Origin: Pseudoips prasinana
Lineage: Eukaryota; Arthropoda; Insecta; Lepidoptera; Nolidae
NCBI GenBank assembly: GCA_951640165.1
Contig: OX621253.1
Span: 15,828,001-15,892,000, forward strand
Direction: 5' to 3'
DNA: 64,000 nucleotides
The notes beneath the pieces were generated by a model. It was not told the origin of the DNA. It saw only the letters and a list, made by a program, of their open reading frames with translations, and did not search any database. This document shows, in pieces, positions 1 through 28,379 of this stretch; within the stretch, counting starts at the first letter, position 1; each line of letters opens with the position of its first letter. A program made the position numbers and the translations under genes.

Positions 1-416
1 GCCTGACATAGAAATATGAGATTTGTTTGAAAAACAAGATTTTTTAAGAAATACCAATGAGCTGACCTTTTATGAAATGAGCCATGGTCGTACTGGATAT
101 TTATCAGATATCATTATTCAATTAAAATTTCCAAACCATTATATTACAACAATAAAATTTAAATCATTGTTCTCTACATTTTACGGTTCATTTTGATTTG
201 CAAAACAGAACCTTGTTTTGCAAATCAAAATGAACCGTACCGCACCGTAACCGTTGTTGAAAAACCCTTAAGTAATAGTTTAAAAACAATAGTCATAATA
301 GAAGTTAAAATACAATGGGCAGACATAAAATCAAAACGTTGCACAGTTTTATGAGTATATTAAATTTTTGAAATTACTTTGTAGGCTACCAGTGTAATTA
401 TTATTTGTTTGTTTAG
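1..416 (+). other. moira intron, 3' part, with a perfect hairpin
   Basis: No coding frame continues into it, and it ends in GTTTGTTTAG before the exon at 417. A 26-bp perfect inverted repeat with a 6-nt loop lies at 182-239 (stem begins TACGGTTCATTTTG). The rest is AT-rich with nothing recognisable. Confidence 0.6.
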
Positions 417-19227
<18,811 letters not shown>

Positions 19228-20085
19228 CGCCGCGCCCCCGCGCCCGAGCGCCCCGCCCCGGCCCCCGCCCCGGCCCCGGCCCCCGCCGCGCCCCTCGCGC
19301 CCGCTCCCGTGCTCGCGCCCGCACCCGCCGCGACTCCTACGGGCTAGTTTCATTGTACTCTTCGGCAGTTGTTACGTTTCGTACGTACCCTCCAAATCTT
19401 TGAGCGACACTGTTACTATTTTATTGTACAGTATTGACTTAAGTTCTTATAATATAACACCCAGATAAGATAGTTTAGAGTAAAATACAATTAGAAAAAA
19501 GCAAAACATTGTGAATGAAAGTTAAGAACGTAATCTAACGTTCCGCGTCAATCAGAATTTAAATTTCACAGTAAAGCCAACAGTACTAGACTTCTGAAGC
19601 AATTAATTATCTTAATTTTGTTCTGTATATGAGATTCATTCTATCGACTATCATACACCCTTACATTTCTTATGTTTCCATTAAAATTAAATAAACAATG
19701 GAATTCATATCATGTAAAAGAAAAAAAATAGTTAAATTAGTAAGCCCTTAACCCCAATTCAATGAAAGATTACCGTTAAATTAATAGTGCTAAATGTATT
19801 TGTATCTCTCATAAAACTTTGCTCGATATTTAACATCATCTTAAATCGTTTTATCATAAGTACTTCTCAACTTAATGGTATAGACTTGATGTTAAAGTTA
19901 TATGTTACTAAGAGTTGTCGTAAATGTCAATATTATTCGATAAAAAGTGTAATATGTACGATTAAGTAGTAGGAAGTTAAGTAAATATAATATAGTATTA
20001 ATATTTAAATGTAAGTTTTAGATGTATAACTACAATGTGCATAACTAAAGTTATGAAATAAAAAAAAGAATCTAAAAAATATTGT
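19228..20085 (+). other. mor: moira 3' UTR with two poly(A) signals
   Basis: The first 100 bp are a GC-rich run of CCCCGCGCCC-like sequence; AT-rich sequence without ORFs follows. AATAAA occurs at 19,690-19,695 and again at 20,057-20,062, the latter followed by an A-rich stretch. The second is the likely main cleavage signal, but the sequence alone cannot decide. Confidence 0.6.
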
Positions 20086-20689
20086 TTTATTTGCAAATCG
20101 TTCGTTATTCGAAGGGCCAGCTAGCATAGTTGGTAAACTTACCTTTCACCCCGCAGGTCGTGAGTTCCCACCCAGGAAAGATATTTCGCGAAGAGTCTGA
20201 ACGTGATCTTTGCAACCTACATACTTACGTCCTTTCTGTATAATACCTCCGTTATTAGACTGCCTCGTTACATTATCTTGTGGTCAATTTGGTGTGGTTG
20301 AATTCACAAAAAAGTATCCCGAGATCAAATACTAGCTTAGACAAATGTTATTGGGATTTGTCAGACTGAAGTAAAAAGTAGCAGTACATATTGCCTAATT
20401 TTTGCAGTCAAAAGTAGTTTTGTAGACTGCAAAAGTACTTTTGCAGCTGCCCTTAGATAAAATCGTTTTTGACTGATTTTCGCAGTCAAAACTGTTTTTA
20501 GCTAAAGACGTTGGTCACAAGTACTTTTAACTGGTTATGAGTTTTGACTGTAAAATATATTTAAACTAAATAATAATTATTGATAATTCAGCCTACAAAT
20601 AATTAATAATAATTATTCAGTCAAAGTCAGCGCAGAAGCGGCAATTGTGGAGATGAAAGAGCTGATATGATGATTTATTTTTCATTTTT

Positions 20690-20995
20690 TATATCAGAGG
20701 GCCACAAACGCGCAAGCGGCTCGCCTGGTGGTAGTGATTGCCTGCCTTTGAGAGTCTTTAAGAGCTCATCGGGGTGGAGGGAAGGGTCAGCAACACTTGT
20801 TTGCTGACTCTTAAAGGCCGGCAACGCACCCGCGACTCCTCTGGCGTTGTGAGTGTCCATGGGCGGCGGTGATCACTTACCATCAGGTGACCCAATTGCT
20901 CGTTTGTAGCCTTCTGATATATATAAAAAAAGTCAGCAAACAAGTGTTGCTGACCCTTCCCTCCACCCCGATGAGCTCAGGTGACCTTACTCACG
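20690..20995. repeat. 'GGTCACCTGATGG' repeats in inverted arrangement
   Basis: The left arm (about 20,690-20,925) and a shorter right arm (20,932-20,995, AGTCAGCAAACAAGTGTTGC) are complementary over CAGCAAACAAGTGTTGCTGA and the CCCTTCCCTCCACCCCGATG block. The locus would fold into a long hairpin if transcribed. Confidence 0.65.
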
Positions 20996-21659
20996 CAGAA
21001 ACAACATTAAAATTATAAATGTTATTATAAAGGAATGTCTACTGTAAGGTGGAGATACTTCCCCAGCGAGGCTGCTCTTTGAGCGAATTAACACTGATGA
21101 TTCAGTCAAAAATTAACACCTAACGCTAGAATACCCCAGACTCCAACTACAATTACATAATTTTGGAAAAGAGCTGATATTCTTACACAACTCGAACGAT
21201 ATTAACCAAACATATCTAAGTACCACCGCAAGGAAACAGGCTTTCAAATAAAAAAAACCGCATCGATATTCGGCCATCCGTTTGAGAGCTACGATGCCAC
21301 AGACAGACATCGACATAAAACTTACACCCTTCTGTTTGCGTCGGGGGTTAAAAGTAACTATAAACAGCTTTTGTAACCATACTGGTATCATAACTACATC
21401 AAATCTACATAATGGCCTCTCTTTCGTATTGATCAAATGTCCTCTCCGAACTAAAATTGGACGAACGGCCTACTTCGTCGCGTACTAACGTAGAGCGACA
21501 GTTGCACAAAACGCCCCTAAAAATCCGACCCACGTCAGTAACCACCCCGAGCTGAGGTTCGAACCCCAAAGGGCACCCTATGGCGCGCGATACTTAGTTT
21601 GAAGTTTTATTCGTTAGATTAGATTTGCAGCCCCCACACGCTTCTATTTTCTATAAACT

Positions 21660-21858
21660 GCACGTGTGGCGTAGCGGCTAAGACAGTCACCTCGCTGCTT
21701 CGTGTCGCGGGTTCGAGTGCCGCGCCGGACAACTATTTGTGTGACCCATAAATAGTTGTTCTGAGTCTGGATGTAATTTGTGTCCGTCTATTATATGTTT
21801 GTAATGTACCCCGCAACATAGGGATAGATTCCCTAGTGCGGGCGTTGTCTTTTTAATA
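21660..21858 (+). repeat. tRNA-derived SINE, family S1
   Basis: Full-length copy: GCACGTGTGGCGTAGCGGCT, GCGGGTTCGAGTGCCGCGCC, ACCCATAAATAGTTGTTCTG, CTATTATATGTTTG, CCTAGTGCGGGCG. Confidence 0.8.
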
Positions 21859-22064
21859 AACAAATTATTTCATGTTTCAGACATGTTTTAAAACATTTCA
21901 TAGCTGAATCTATTTTACACTGTTCTGTAGCTCGCGCCATTTATGGCACTAATTAATACCTACTAATTATAGTATTCATGGATTAACATAATTCATGGTA
22001 CCCAATTAAAATTTAAAGCAATTTTGTAGACGATCGCAGAAAATGCAAGGAAATAGTCGTGAAA

Positions 22065-22139
22065 ATGTTTAGATCATTGCCTTATTTCGCTGTATGTAAT
22101 TTAATATACTGTTCATCTGTTTTGTCTATATCAAAAAAA
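22065..22139 (+). CDS. proposed first exon of the regucalcin-like gene (signal peptide)
   Basis: The ATG opens 25 codons with a hydrophobic core and stops exactly before a consensus donor, AAA|GTAAGT, in phase 0. The downstream acceptor CACTCATAG|ATATACAGC is also phase 0 and opens into IYSAYKTYEYTNL, in frame with the propeller. No in-frame ATG precedes the propeller in exon 2, so a separate start exon is needed. This is inference from splice signals and phase, not homology. Confidence 0.65.
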
Positions 22140-25100
22140 GTAAGTAGCCGTTTACATACTTATTTTGTTTTTACCGTGAGGTAAAGAATGAATCCATAGA
22201 ATAAGGAAACTGTATCTCCTCACTTACACAAAACATCCCTAAAATGATGCAATTGCATCTCCGACGAGAGTCGAGGCACTCGAGGTCGAGGTCTCGCCAC
22301 TTCGTGTACCGGGTTCGATTCCCGCGCAGAACCACTATTTGTGTGACCCATAAATAGATTTTCTGTGTCTGGATGTACTTTGTGTCCGTCTATTATATGT
22401 TTGTTAAGTACCCCGCGACACAGGTATAAATAACCCTAGTGCAGGCGTTTACAAAAAAGTGGCTATTAAAATATATAAACTGCAATCTGAAGCAACAGTC
22501 AATTTGGGCACCACATCCCGCTGTTCTTGGCGACACGGTTATAACACCTTTTGTACCTGCTCATGTTTAATTCGTATTGCTGTATGGTGACGGCAGCGAA
22601 TATCATCACCCCGTGGGGGGCGTAGAAGTCAACCCGAGGGAATATCTACCAGAGGACGGGCAGCAGCGTCTTTCTGCGTACTATGACCATCATACTGCGA
22701 TACCCATCTGCCAAGCGTGGCGATTATGGCATATGCCTTTAAGTTGATTCTTGTGGAGGCTTTTGTCATGTGGATTTATTACGGCTGTTATAATGATGGT
22801 TTATATTTGATTATAAAAATGCAGTTAATGAATAACATGATATTGTTTCACACGGACACGTGTAAGACTAATGCCGGCGTGCGCGTTCCACTTCGACGTA
22901 CCTATCGTTGAAACGTAGAACACACATTTCATGGAGCTCGATATATTCTCGTTGACAAATCTTCAATTTAGACGCAAAATTACAGAGTTACTATCAGTAT
23001 AACACCTTGCTTATGAACTCTTCTTTACCACCATATTATCGTTCTTGTATTACAGCGTTCGTTTTCTTCTGTTAATTATTATGATTTAAGTAACTCGTGG
23101 ACAATGGTGTGGGTTATATGTTTATTATTTATTGTTAGAATATTTATTCATTGTTATATATAACATGTAACCGTTTTTTGTCGCAAATAAATAAAATAAA
23201 AATAACCACTCATAGATATACAGCGCTTACAAAACATATGAGTACACCAACCTAACATTCACGCACGCGGAGAGTCCAGTGTGGGACGGGGAGTCGAACA
23301 CGCTGTACTGGGTCGACGTGCTCAACCAGAATGTGCACGCACTCGACTATCGCACCTTGGAGCATCGAATGAAGCACATTGGTACGTTTTTTAATATTTT
23401 CTCCGATTTAGTGAACTTATATGTTATATTCTCGATTTCTTTTAGTGTGGTACAACGAATATATTCGAAGACGCACTTGTGAATATTGCTATAATTCAAT
23501 ACTCATATTAAACAAAATCTTCAAGTCTGCCGTGTTGGTCCAGCGGTAGTTCAACCGCAGGTAGTGAGCCGGAGAGCAAATCCCGGGTCGGGCCATAAAG
23601 TGAGTTTGTGATTTTTCCGTAAAGAAAATTTCAAAGTATCAGCCCGGAGTCAGGGAGTCGGCGGTATTATAACCTTGTGCCACGGAGAGCACGTAAAGCC
23701 GTCGGTCCTTTACCTGACCTTCCGTGTCGCTAATCGCCCCATCGGATCACGAGTGTAGCCGAAATTCGGCCTGGAGGACAATATTATTAAGCAAAATCAA
23801 GGCGATGAAGACAATCACCGAGCCACTTTGTGTCCCGGGTTCGATTCCCGCACAGGACAACTATTTATATGATCCATAAGTTGTTGTTTGATATGCGTCG
23901 TAATTTACATGTTAAAAGTTAGATTGACACTTTTACTAACTAAAGCAAATAGAGGCTTTATTATTAAGTTATATAGATCATAGCGTTCTCTGGCTCTAGG
24001 AGCAGCTGGGACCTTACATAATTCAATATATTATTTTAATGGTGTGTTACTGGGTATGAATAAAGTTACCACACCTTATCGGGAGAGGGGAAGTGATAGG
24101 ATATAAGGGTAATGCTTTATTCATGACATGCGTATCGCAAGCTTTCTAAGGCCAGCGAGTGCTTGTTGGTCAAACAAATAAATACTATCATATATATCAA
24201 AAACGTAATTTTTTTATGAAATTTTATATACTTACGAATAACTAAAACACAATAATGCCCGAGTGGCCAGCGAGAGCCACATACCTACAGGAAAAGCTCC
24301 TTATTCGCTGTAAACTGTCAGGTCGGACCATTGCGCCTGGAAACTTGCGGAATTGCTTCCTACAACAAACAATCTTCGTGTTTTGTTTACACCATCATGT
24401 TGAATGCACGTTAAACCATCCGTTTCAGCAATCTTTTAAACTTTTATGAGAATCTAAAAGTATATAGGTACCTATGTCTTTTCACTTATGTAACTGTATG
24501 ATTGTCTCCTAGCCTAACAGGATCTGACTCCTGATTTATAGTATATAGCCAGATACTCTCACCTGCCCGTAGCTGATAGGCTCGCAGTCAGTCCACAGAT
24601 GGGTGACCGCCAGAGTAGTATAATTTCTGAGCGTCTTCGTGCTTCGGAGGGCACGTTAATCTGACGGTCCCGGCATAGTAGGTAACAATCAAATGCCATG
24701 TCAAAGGCATACTGGGCGGTTTAAACAACTTACAATTAAGTAAGTATAGTTACCGCCCCCTACAGGTTGCTAGTTCAGATGGCAGTAAGTTCGATTAGCT
24801 TTAGTAGCTAGCCGGCACTGGCTAAACTGTCAGCCGACTTATTAAAAAATGAAAAGTCAGGGAAGAAGAATGTATGCGGTCATATCTTTTGATAAAGAAC
24901 TGGGTTTTAATTATACTTTTATGGTTTGTAGGTTACGGCGAGTTCAATATAGTTGTTCCAATAGCACATAGCAATAAATTGTTGGCCGGAGTGAAATCAC
25001 GGTTATGTTTATTGGACTGGAATAACAGTGCAGACTCTGGCTTATATTGTTTGGCTCAATTCGACCAAGGCTTTCCCGACAATATTCTTAATGAAGGAAA

Positions 25101-28100
25101 AGTGGATGCTCTCGGGAGATTTTGGGGAGGTAATACACATCAAACATTTTATTACCAACGCGATGAAAATTTAGAATCATCATCGTCATCATATCAAATT
25201 TGTAAATTGAAATACGATATCTCAAACTGTTGAGTTATTTTGAAATATAATAATAATTTGTGAAAAAATATTGAATAGTGCGGTTTAGATGATTTTTAAA
25301 TTGATTATAGTAGGTATAGACCTAGAAAAAGGTGCCAAATATTAGGCGGCAATACCGTTGAAATACGTGGTCAAGAGGATTGTATGTGGTAAATGTCGCA
25401 TGTGTATAAATCAATTAATCTCATAATAATATCATCATCATCATCATCATATCAGCCGAAACGTCCACTGCTGGACAAAGGCCTCCCCCAAAGATCAGGG
25501 AAACTCCACCACGTCTCTGTTCCGTAAGTCATCACTGGCAACACACACTGGTCAAAGATTTTCAACTTGAGACACTGCGGTATTTTGGTCGAGAAGATAA
25601 TAATATAAAATAATAATATTTAGGTACAAAGGGAAGACAAGAAGGCGATGCTGTACTTCCCGACCAAGGCGCCCTCTACTCTGTGGAAGCTCCACAATTC
25701 ATTCCACGCGTGCAGTTGAAGCCTGTTTCTATTTCTAATGGACTTGTATGGTCGTTAAACAACAGTATATTGTATTACATCGACTCTGCTACGAGGAAGG
25801 TCGAGGCGTTCGATTTTGATTTGGAAAGAGCGCGGCTAAGTATGGAGTGTTCTTATAATTTACATTTGAAATTGAATAACTTTTAGATTAGTTTGCAAAA
25901 TACATGAAAAAATTAGTTTCCATACTTTTATTTCATACACAGACAGCTACAAGCTGTTCAGTTTAATAATCAGCTGATTCAGGACGACCCGTGTGTTTTA
26001 ATGGCTCCACATCATTTCTTCATCATCATCATCATATCAGCCGAAAGACGCCCACTGCTTGACAAAGATCTCCACAATTGTCGGTCTTGCGATATCTGCA
26101 TCCATGAACTTCCAGCGACCCTCACAAGATCATCGGCCCATAGGGGGCCTTTCTGCCCCAGCGGCCATCGGCTCTACTTCATTTACATACATACTTGAAA
26201 TAATTATTCTTTGTATATAGTTTTAGTTTATTTCTGTTTAGAGTGAATTTATCATTAGTAAATTCCAAGAGCTTAAATTGAACTATCAACTTTTTTCAAC
26301 TATGGAATTCTATATAAAACAGGTTTAACCAAATGTATCTCTCTCTCATCTCGCAAGGACAATCAGTTCACTTAGAAACATGTTGGCGTGGTTGGCAAAT
26401 GCTTGCTTTTCACGCCGGAAGTCTTGGGTACGATTCCCACCCCAGGACAGATACTTGTGTGCATGGTCATGTCTGTTTGTCCTAAGTGTAGGCGTAATTA
26501 TCTATATAAGTATTTATTTACAAAAGAATAAAATAGTATATCAGTTATCTGACTTATCTGCATGGTTTCCATAGTACAAGCTCTGCTTGGTTTGGGATCA
26601 GATTACCGAGTGTAAGTAATGTTCGAGGGGCCTACCGGCTAAGTCGCCGAACATCGATTTCATAAATGGCGTTTAAATAAATAAAGCTTAAAAATGACTT
26701 AATCAATCGTTAAAGCGGCTTCAACGTTGACAATCGGTTCCGGACCATTTATGATGTCACATGTGGTCATGTAGGCCGATTTAACGATTGATTAAGTCAT
26801 TTTTAACCTTTATTTGTTTGAAAGCCATTTAAAAATTCGATGTTCGGCGACTTAGCCGGTAGAGCCCCAGGATATTATTATTACATCCTGAATCTGTTGA
26901 CACCACGATGCTTGATGATAACTACAAGTTGACCTTGAATGCCTGCTTTATTCGTATACAATAGAGGTGATATTCGAAGTGCATGTGTAGGTATCTACTA
27001 ATTGCCGTGGACTGTACATATACGATAGAAATCATGGTTCAAAGCGAGAATCTTTCTACTTTTAACGCTTGTTGTAATAATCTCCAGGCAAACGTCGCAC
27101 GATTGTAGACATAAATGATTACTACGAAGACTACGTCATACCAGATGGAATGACTATAGACAAAGATGGATTCCTATGGGTTGCCCTTATGTTTGGAGGA
27201 CGCGTAAGTTATTATTGTTAAAAAAAACTATAATGTCTAAAAAGAGAGGTAGGACAGACGCCAGCACATCAAGCTACCCCAATCTGTCAAATTTCCCAAA
27301 TTGAAAGTGAACCTTATGCTTATGTGATAAAGATGAAAATCTATGAAAGAAATTTGACAGATTGGGGTAGCTGGATGTGCTGGCGTCTGTACATAAGTTT
27401 TCCGATTTGTAGCTATAGTAATGTTATTCTAACAGAACCATAAATAAATAAGGAGTAGTAAATAACGGTGTCAGTAAAACTGACGCTCAACCCATCAATA
27501 TCAACATTTACCTACATTGAAAAACAGTCCTTATTTGTAAGAAGACAAGTTTCAGTCAATATCATTTACTTAGGTAAAAATTTTCCACTCGTAATACCTT
27601 CCATTATAAAATTTGGCTCTTATAAAAATACTTTTAATTCACGATACTTTATCATAGATACACGTGACTGCACGTGTGGCGCAGCAGATAAGACAGTTGC
27701 CTCGCCACTTCGTGTCGCGGGCTCGAGTACCGCGCTGGACAACTATTTGTGTGACCCATAAATAGTTGTTCTGAGTCTGGATGTCCGTCCATTATATGTT
27801 TGTAAAGTACCCCGCGACACAGGAATTAAATTCGCTAGTGCGGGCGTTGTCTTTAAAAAAATATTCCACCCTCTCGAGGGTTTATTGCGAGGTCCCACAG
27901 CGTTGTTTCCTAGACTACTAGGAAACACCGGCATGACAATGCAAACATTTCAGGTGTTACTAGCACTTTATAGGAGAGAATGTTTATAAGATTTTATGAT
28001 TTTGTTGCAAAGAATTTTATTTTAAATAAATAATTATTATTATTAATTTATTTAGTTTTAATATTTTCATTACTTCCAACAGATAGTCCGCATCGATCCC

Positions 28101-28322
28101 GACTTGCGTTACATAGTGCGCAGTTACAACCTGCCAGTGTCCCACCCTACGTCAGTCGCGTGGGCAGGCCCGGACCTCGAAGATCTCATAGTCACCACTT
28201 CACGAAGAAACATGCCTGATAAAGAACTAGCCCTTGAGCCACAAGCCGGCGCTCTGTTTATCTTGCACGACTTAGGAACTAAAGGCGTGCCGTCTTATAA
28301 ATTTATTTTCTCCTTACGCTGA
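22065..28322 (+). CDS. regucalcin / SMP-30-like protein, apparently secreted (336 aa)
   Basis: Six exons keep phase: 22065-22139, 23216-23381, 24932-25129, 25624-25839, 27088-27203 and 28083-28322 (TGA). The product is an SMP-30/gluconolactonase/LRE-type six-bladed beta-propeller; characterised members are Ca/Zn-dependent sugar lactonases or calcium-binding proteins. The three metal ligands known from human SMP-30 have counterparts: Glu44 in HAESPVWD, Asn185 in SISNGLVWS and Asp238 in IPDGMTIDKDG. LYWVDVLNQNVHALDY and DALGRFWGG are also typical. Exon 1 encodes a hydrophobic start (MFRSLPYFAVCNLIYCSSVL) that looks like a signal peptide, unusual for this mostly cytosolic family. It is about 35 residues longer than the usual 299 aa, mostly from this N terminus. 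Introns carry SINEs, RTE fragments and a MITE. AATAAA follows the stop at 28,340. Confidence 0.88.
22262..22454 (+). repeat. tRNA-derived SINE, family S1 (5' end degraded)
   Basis: Keeps GGGTTCGATTCCCGCGC, ACCCATAAATAG, CTATTATATGTTTG and CCTAGTGCAGGCG. The box A region is not intact. Confidence 0.7.
22575..22800 (+). repeat. short retroposon with RTE-like tail, family S3
   Basis: ATCATCACCCCGTGGGGGGC, GTAGAAGTCAACCCGAGGGA, CTGCCAAGCGTGGCGATTAT, then a GGAGGCTTTTGTC tail. Confidence 0.65.
23525..23790 (+). repeat. tRNA-related SINE, family S4
   Basis: Head GTTGGTCCAGCGGTAGTTCA with CAAATCCCGGGTCGGGCC; body TTTTTCCGTAAAG, TATCAGCCCGGAGTC, ACGGAGAGCACGTAAAGCCG; tail CCCCATCGGATCACGAGTG and GCCGAAATTCGGC. 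Other copies: 41,458-41,765 (+), 50,696-50,998 (-), 51,437-51,755 (-). Confidence 0.75.
24545..24740 (+). repeat. 5S rRNA-derived SINE, copy 2
   Basis: A 5S-like head, partly deleted (CTCGCAGTCAGTCCACAGAT, GGGTGACCGCC), then TTTCTGAGCGTCTTCGTGCT, CGGAGGGCACGTTAATC, GGGCGGTTTAAACAACTTAC. Confidence 0.7.
25428..25610 (-). repeat. RTE LINE 3'-end fragment with internal deletion
   Basis: CATCATCATCATATCAGCCG, GTCCACTGCTGGACAAAGGC, then a jump to CCACGTCTCTGTTCCGTAAG and CACTGCGGTATTTTGG, matching 28,380 onward and 28,779-28,870 of the larger RTE copy. It lies in the intron before the regucalcin exon at 25,624. Confidence 0.75.
26013..26160 (-). repeat. RTE LINE 3'-end fragment
   Basis: CATCATCATCATATCAGCCG, CCACTGCTTGACAAAG, CACAATTGTCGGTCTTGCG, TTTCTGCCCCAGCGGCCATC. 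Similar fragments lie at 43,345-43,400 and 49,305-49,425. Confidence 0.7.
26627..26868. mobile_element. foldback element (242 bp) inserted in SINE S2
   Basis: The ends are inverted: GGGGCCTACCGGCTAAGTCG and the complement of CGACTTAGCCGGTAGAGCCCC. Inner arms also pair (TTAATCAATCGTTAAAGC against CGATTTAACGATTGATTAA). It interrupts the SINE S2 tail, whose last block CAGGATATTATTA resumes at 26,868. Confidence 0.75.
27254..27390. mobile_element. MITE family M1, copy 3 (137 bp)
   Basis: Best-preserved copy, with both ends ACAGACGCCAGCACATC and complement. It lies in a regucalcin intron. Confidence 0.85.
27670..27856 (+). repeat. tRNA-derived SINE, family S1
   Basis: GCACGTGTGGCGCAGCAGAT, GCGGGCTCGAGTACCGCGC, ACCCATAAATAGTTGTTCTG, CATTATATGTTTG, CTAGTGCGGGCG. 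Confidence 0.8.
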
Positions 28323-28379
28323 CCGATTGAGTATATGATAATAAACAATTCTCTGTCTATTAATGTTTCCCCTTATATC

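Larger units (their letters stand above)
20086..22064. other. intergenic region with SINE and dispersed repeats
   Basis: Between the moira poly(A) site and the proposed first exon of the regucalcin gene. It contains SINE S2 (20,105-20,345), a pair of oppositely oriented 'GGTCACCTGATGG' repeats (20,690-20,995) and SINE S1 (21,660-21,858). No coding signal. A promoter for the regucalcin gene probably lies near its right end, but no motif stands out. Confidence 0.5.

Noticed and set aside
21660..21735. tRNA gene
   Set aside because: Box A- and box B-like sequences are present, but the cloverleaf does not form and the sequence continues as a repeated SINE body.
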